Source: Acidobacteriota bacterium (GTDB lineage: Bacteria; Acidobacteriota; UBA890). Taken from it: a stretch of 5,504 nt of DNA. Below are positions 5,448 through 5,504 of this stretch, one piece after another. Location of the stretch: the NCBI GenBank assembly GCA_030609765.1, contig JAUWTE010000241.1:1-5504 (forward strand), given 5' to 3'. The first letter of the stretch is position 1, and every line of letters starts with the position of its first letter. A model generated the notes under the pieces. The model ran no database searches, was not told where the DNA came from, and worked only from the letters and a program-made list of their open reading frames with translations. The position numbers and the translations under genes are program-made.

Positions 5448-5504
5448 ATGCCCGATAGGCCTGGGAAGGACGACTGCCCGGACTTCGCGGCCCAGGCGCG
5501 TGAC
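5448..5504 (+). CDS. Start of an unidentified protein, cut by the window edge
   Basis: An ATG at 5448 is followed by 19 open codons to the window end (MPDRPGKDDCPDFAAQARD). GAGGA at 5436-5440 lies seven bases upstream, an ideal ribosome binding spacing. Codons favour G or C at the third position, as in the neighbouring genes. I do not recognise the protein: too little is visible. The 121 bases between the thioesterase stop and this start hold the inverted repeat at 5348-5372 and a competing reading frame from 5323. Confidence 0.45.
   Translation, partial: MPDRPGKDDCPDFAAQARD

Overview
The window is a compact, one-directional gene cluster from a high-GC bacterium that is probably anaerobic. 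All supported genes are on the + strand. Several are separated by 4 bases or overlap by 4 to 17 bases, which indicates translational coupling. No RNA genes, insertion sequences or CRISPR repeats were seen. The lifestyle call rests on gene content: NifX/orange-protein-type cofactor-binding proteins and MinD-type ATPases with inserted ferredoxin domains are found mostly in anaerobes. I cannot name the phylum from the sequence.

Layout. (1) 1-366: the 3' part of a NifX/NifB-type small protein with a long Gly/Arg-rich tail. (2) 350-718: a DUF5320 protein whose ribosome binding site lies inside gene 1. (3) 723-1082: a complete second NifX-type protein. (4, 5) 1087-1926 and 1923-2828: two consecutive MinD-superfamily ATPases, each with a two-cluster ferredoxin insert. 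The first has His in place of one cluster cysteine. (6) 2859-3197: a third NifX-type protein of a different subtype (MHFGHC motif, CDH C-terminus). (7) 3301-3822: a gamma-class carbonic anhydrase/PaaY-like left-handed beta-helix protein. (8) 3889-4782: an Mrp/NBP35 (ApbC-type) Fe-S carrier ATPase. (9) 4766-5326: a PaaI-like hotdog thioesterase overlapping the end of gene 8. (10) 5448 to the window edge: the likely start of another gene.

How they may work together. Genes 1-6 plus the Mrp gene resemble in content the anaerobe-specific 'orange protein' (ORP) gene set known from Desulfovibrio: small NifX-fold metal-cluster proteins, paired ferredoxin-MinD ATPases and an Mrp ATPase. By analogy (inference), the ATPases would use nucleotide- and redox-dependent switching to load or move a metal-sulfur cluster to or from the NifX-type proteins. 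The gamma-carbonic-anhydrase-like protein and the thioesterase are not part of that set as I know it. They may be new partners or simply neighbours: they follow a 103-base gap and have no obvious metal-cluster role.

No clear promoter or intrinsic terminator could be supported. The only gaps of note are 3198-3300, 3823-3888 and 5327-5447, all well under 300 bases. Two contain modest inverted repeats without T-tracts.
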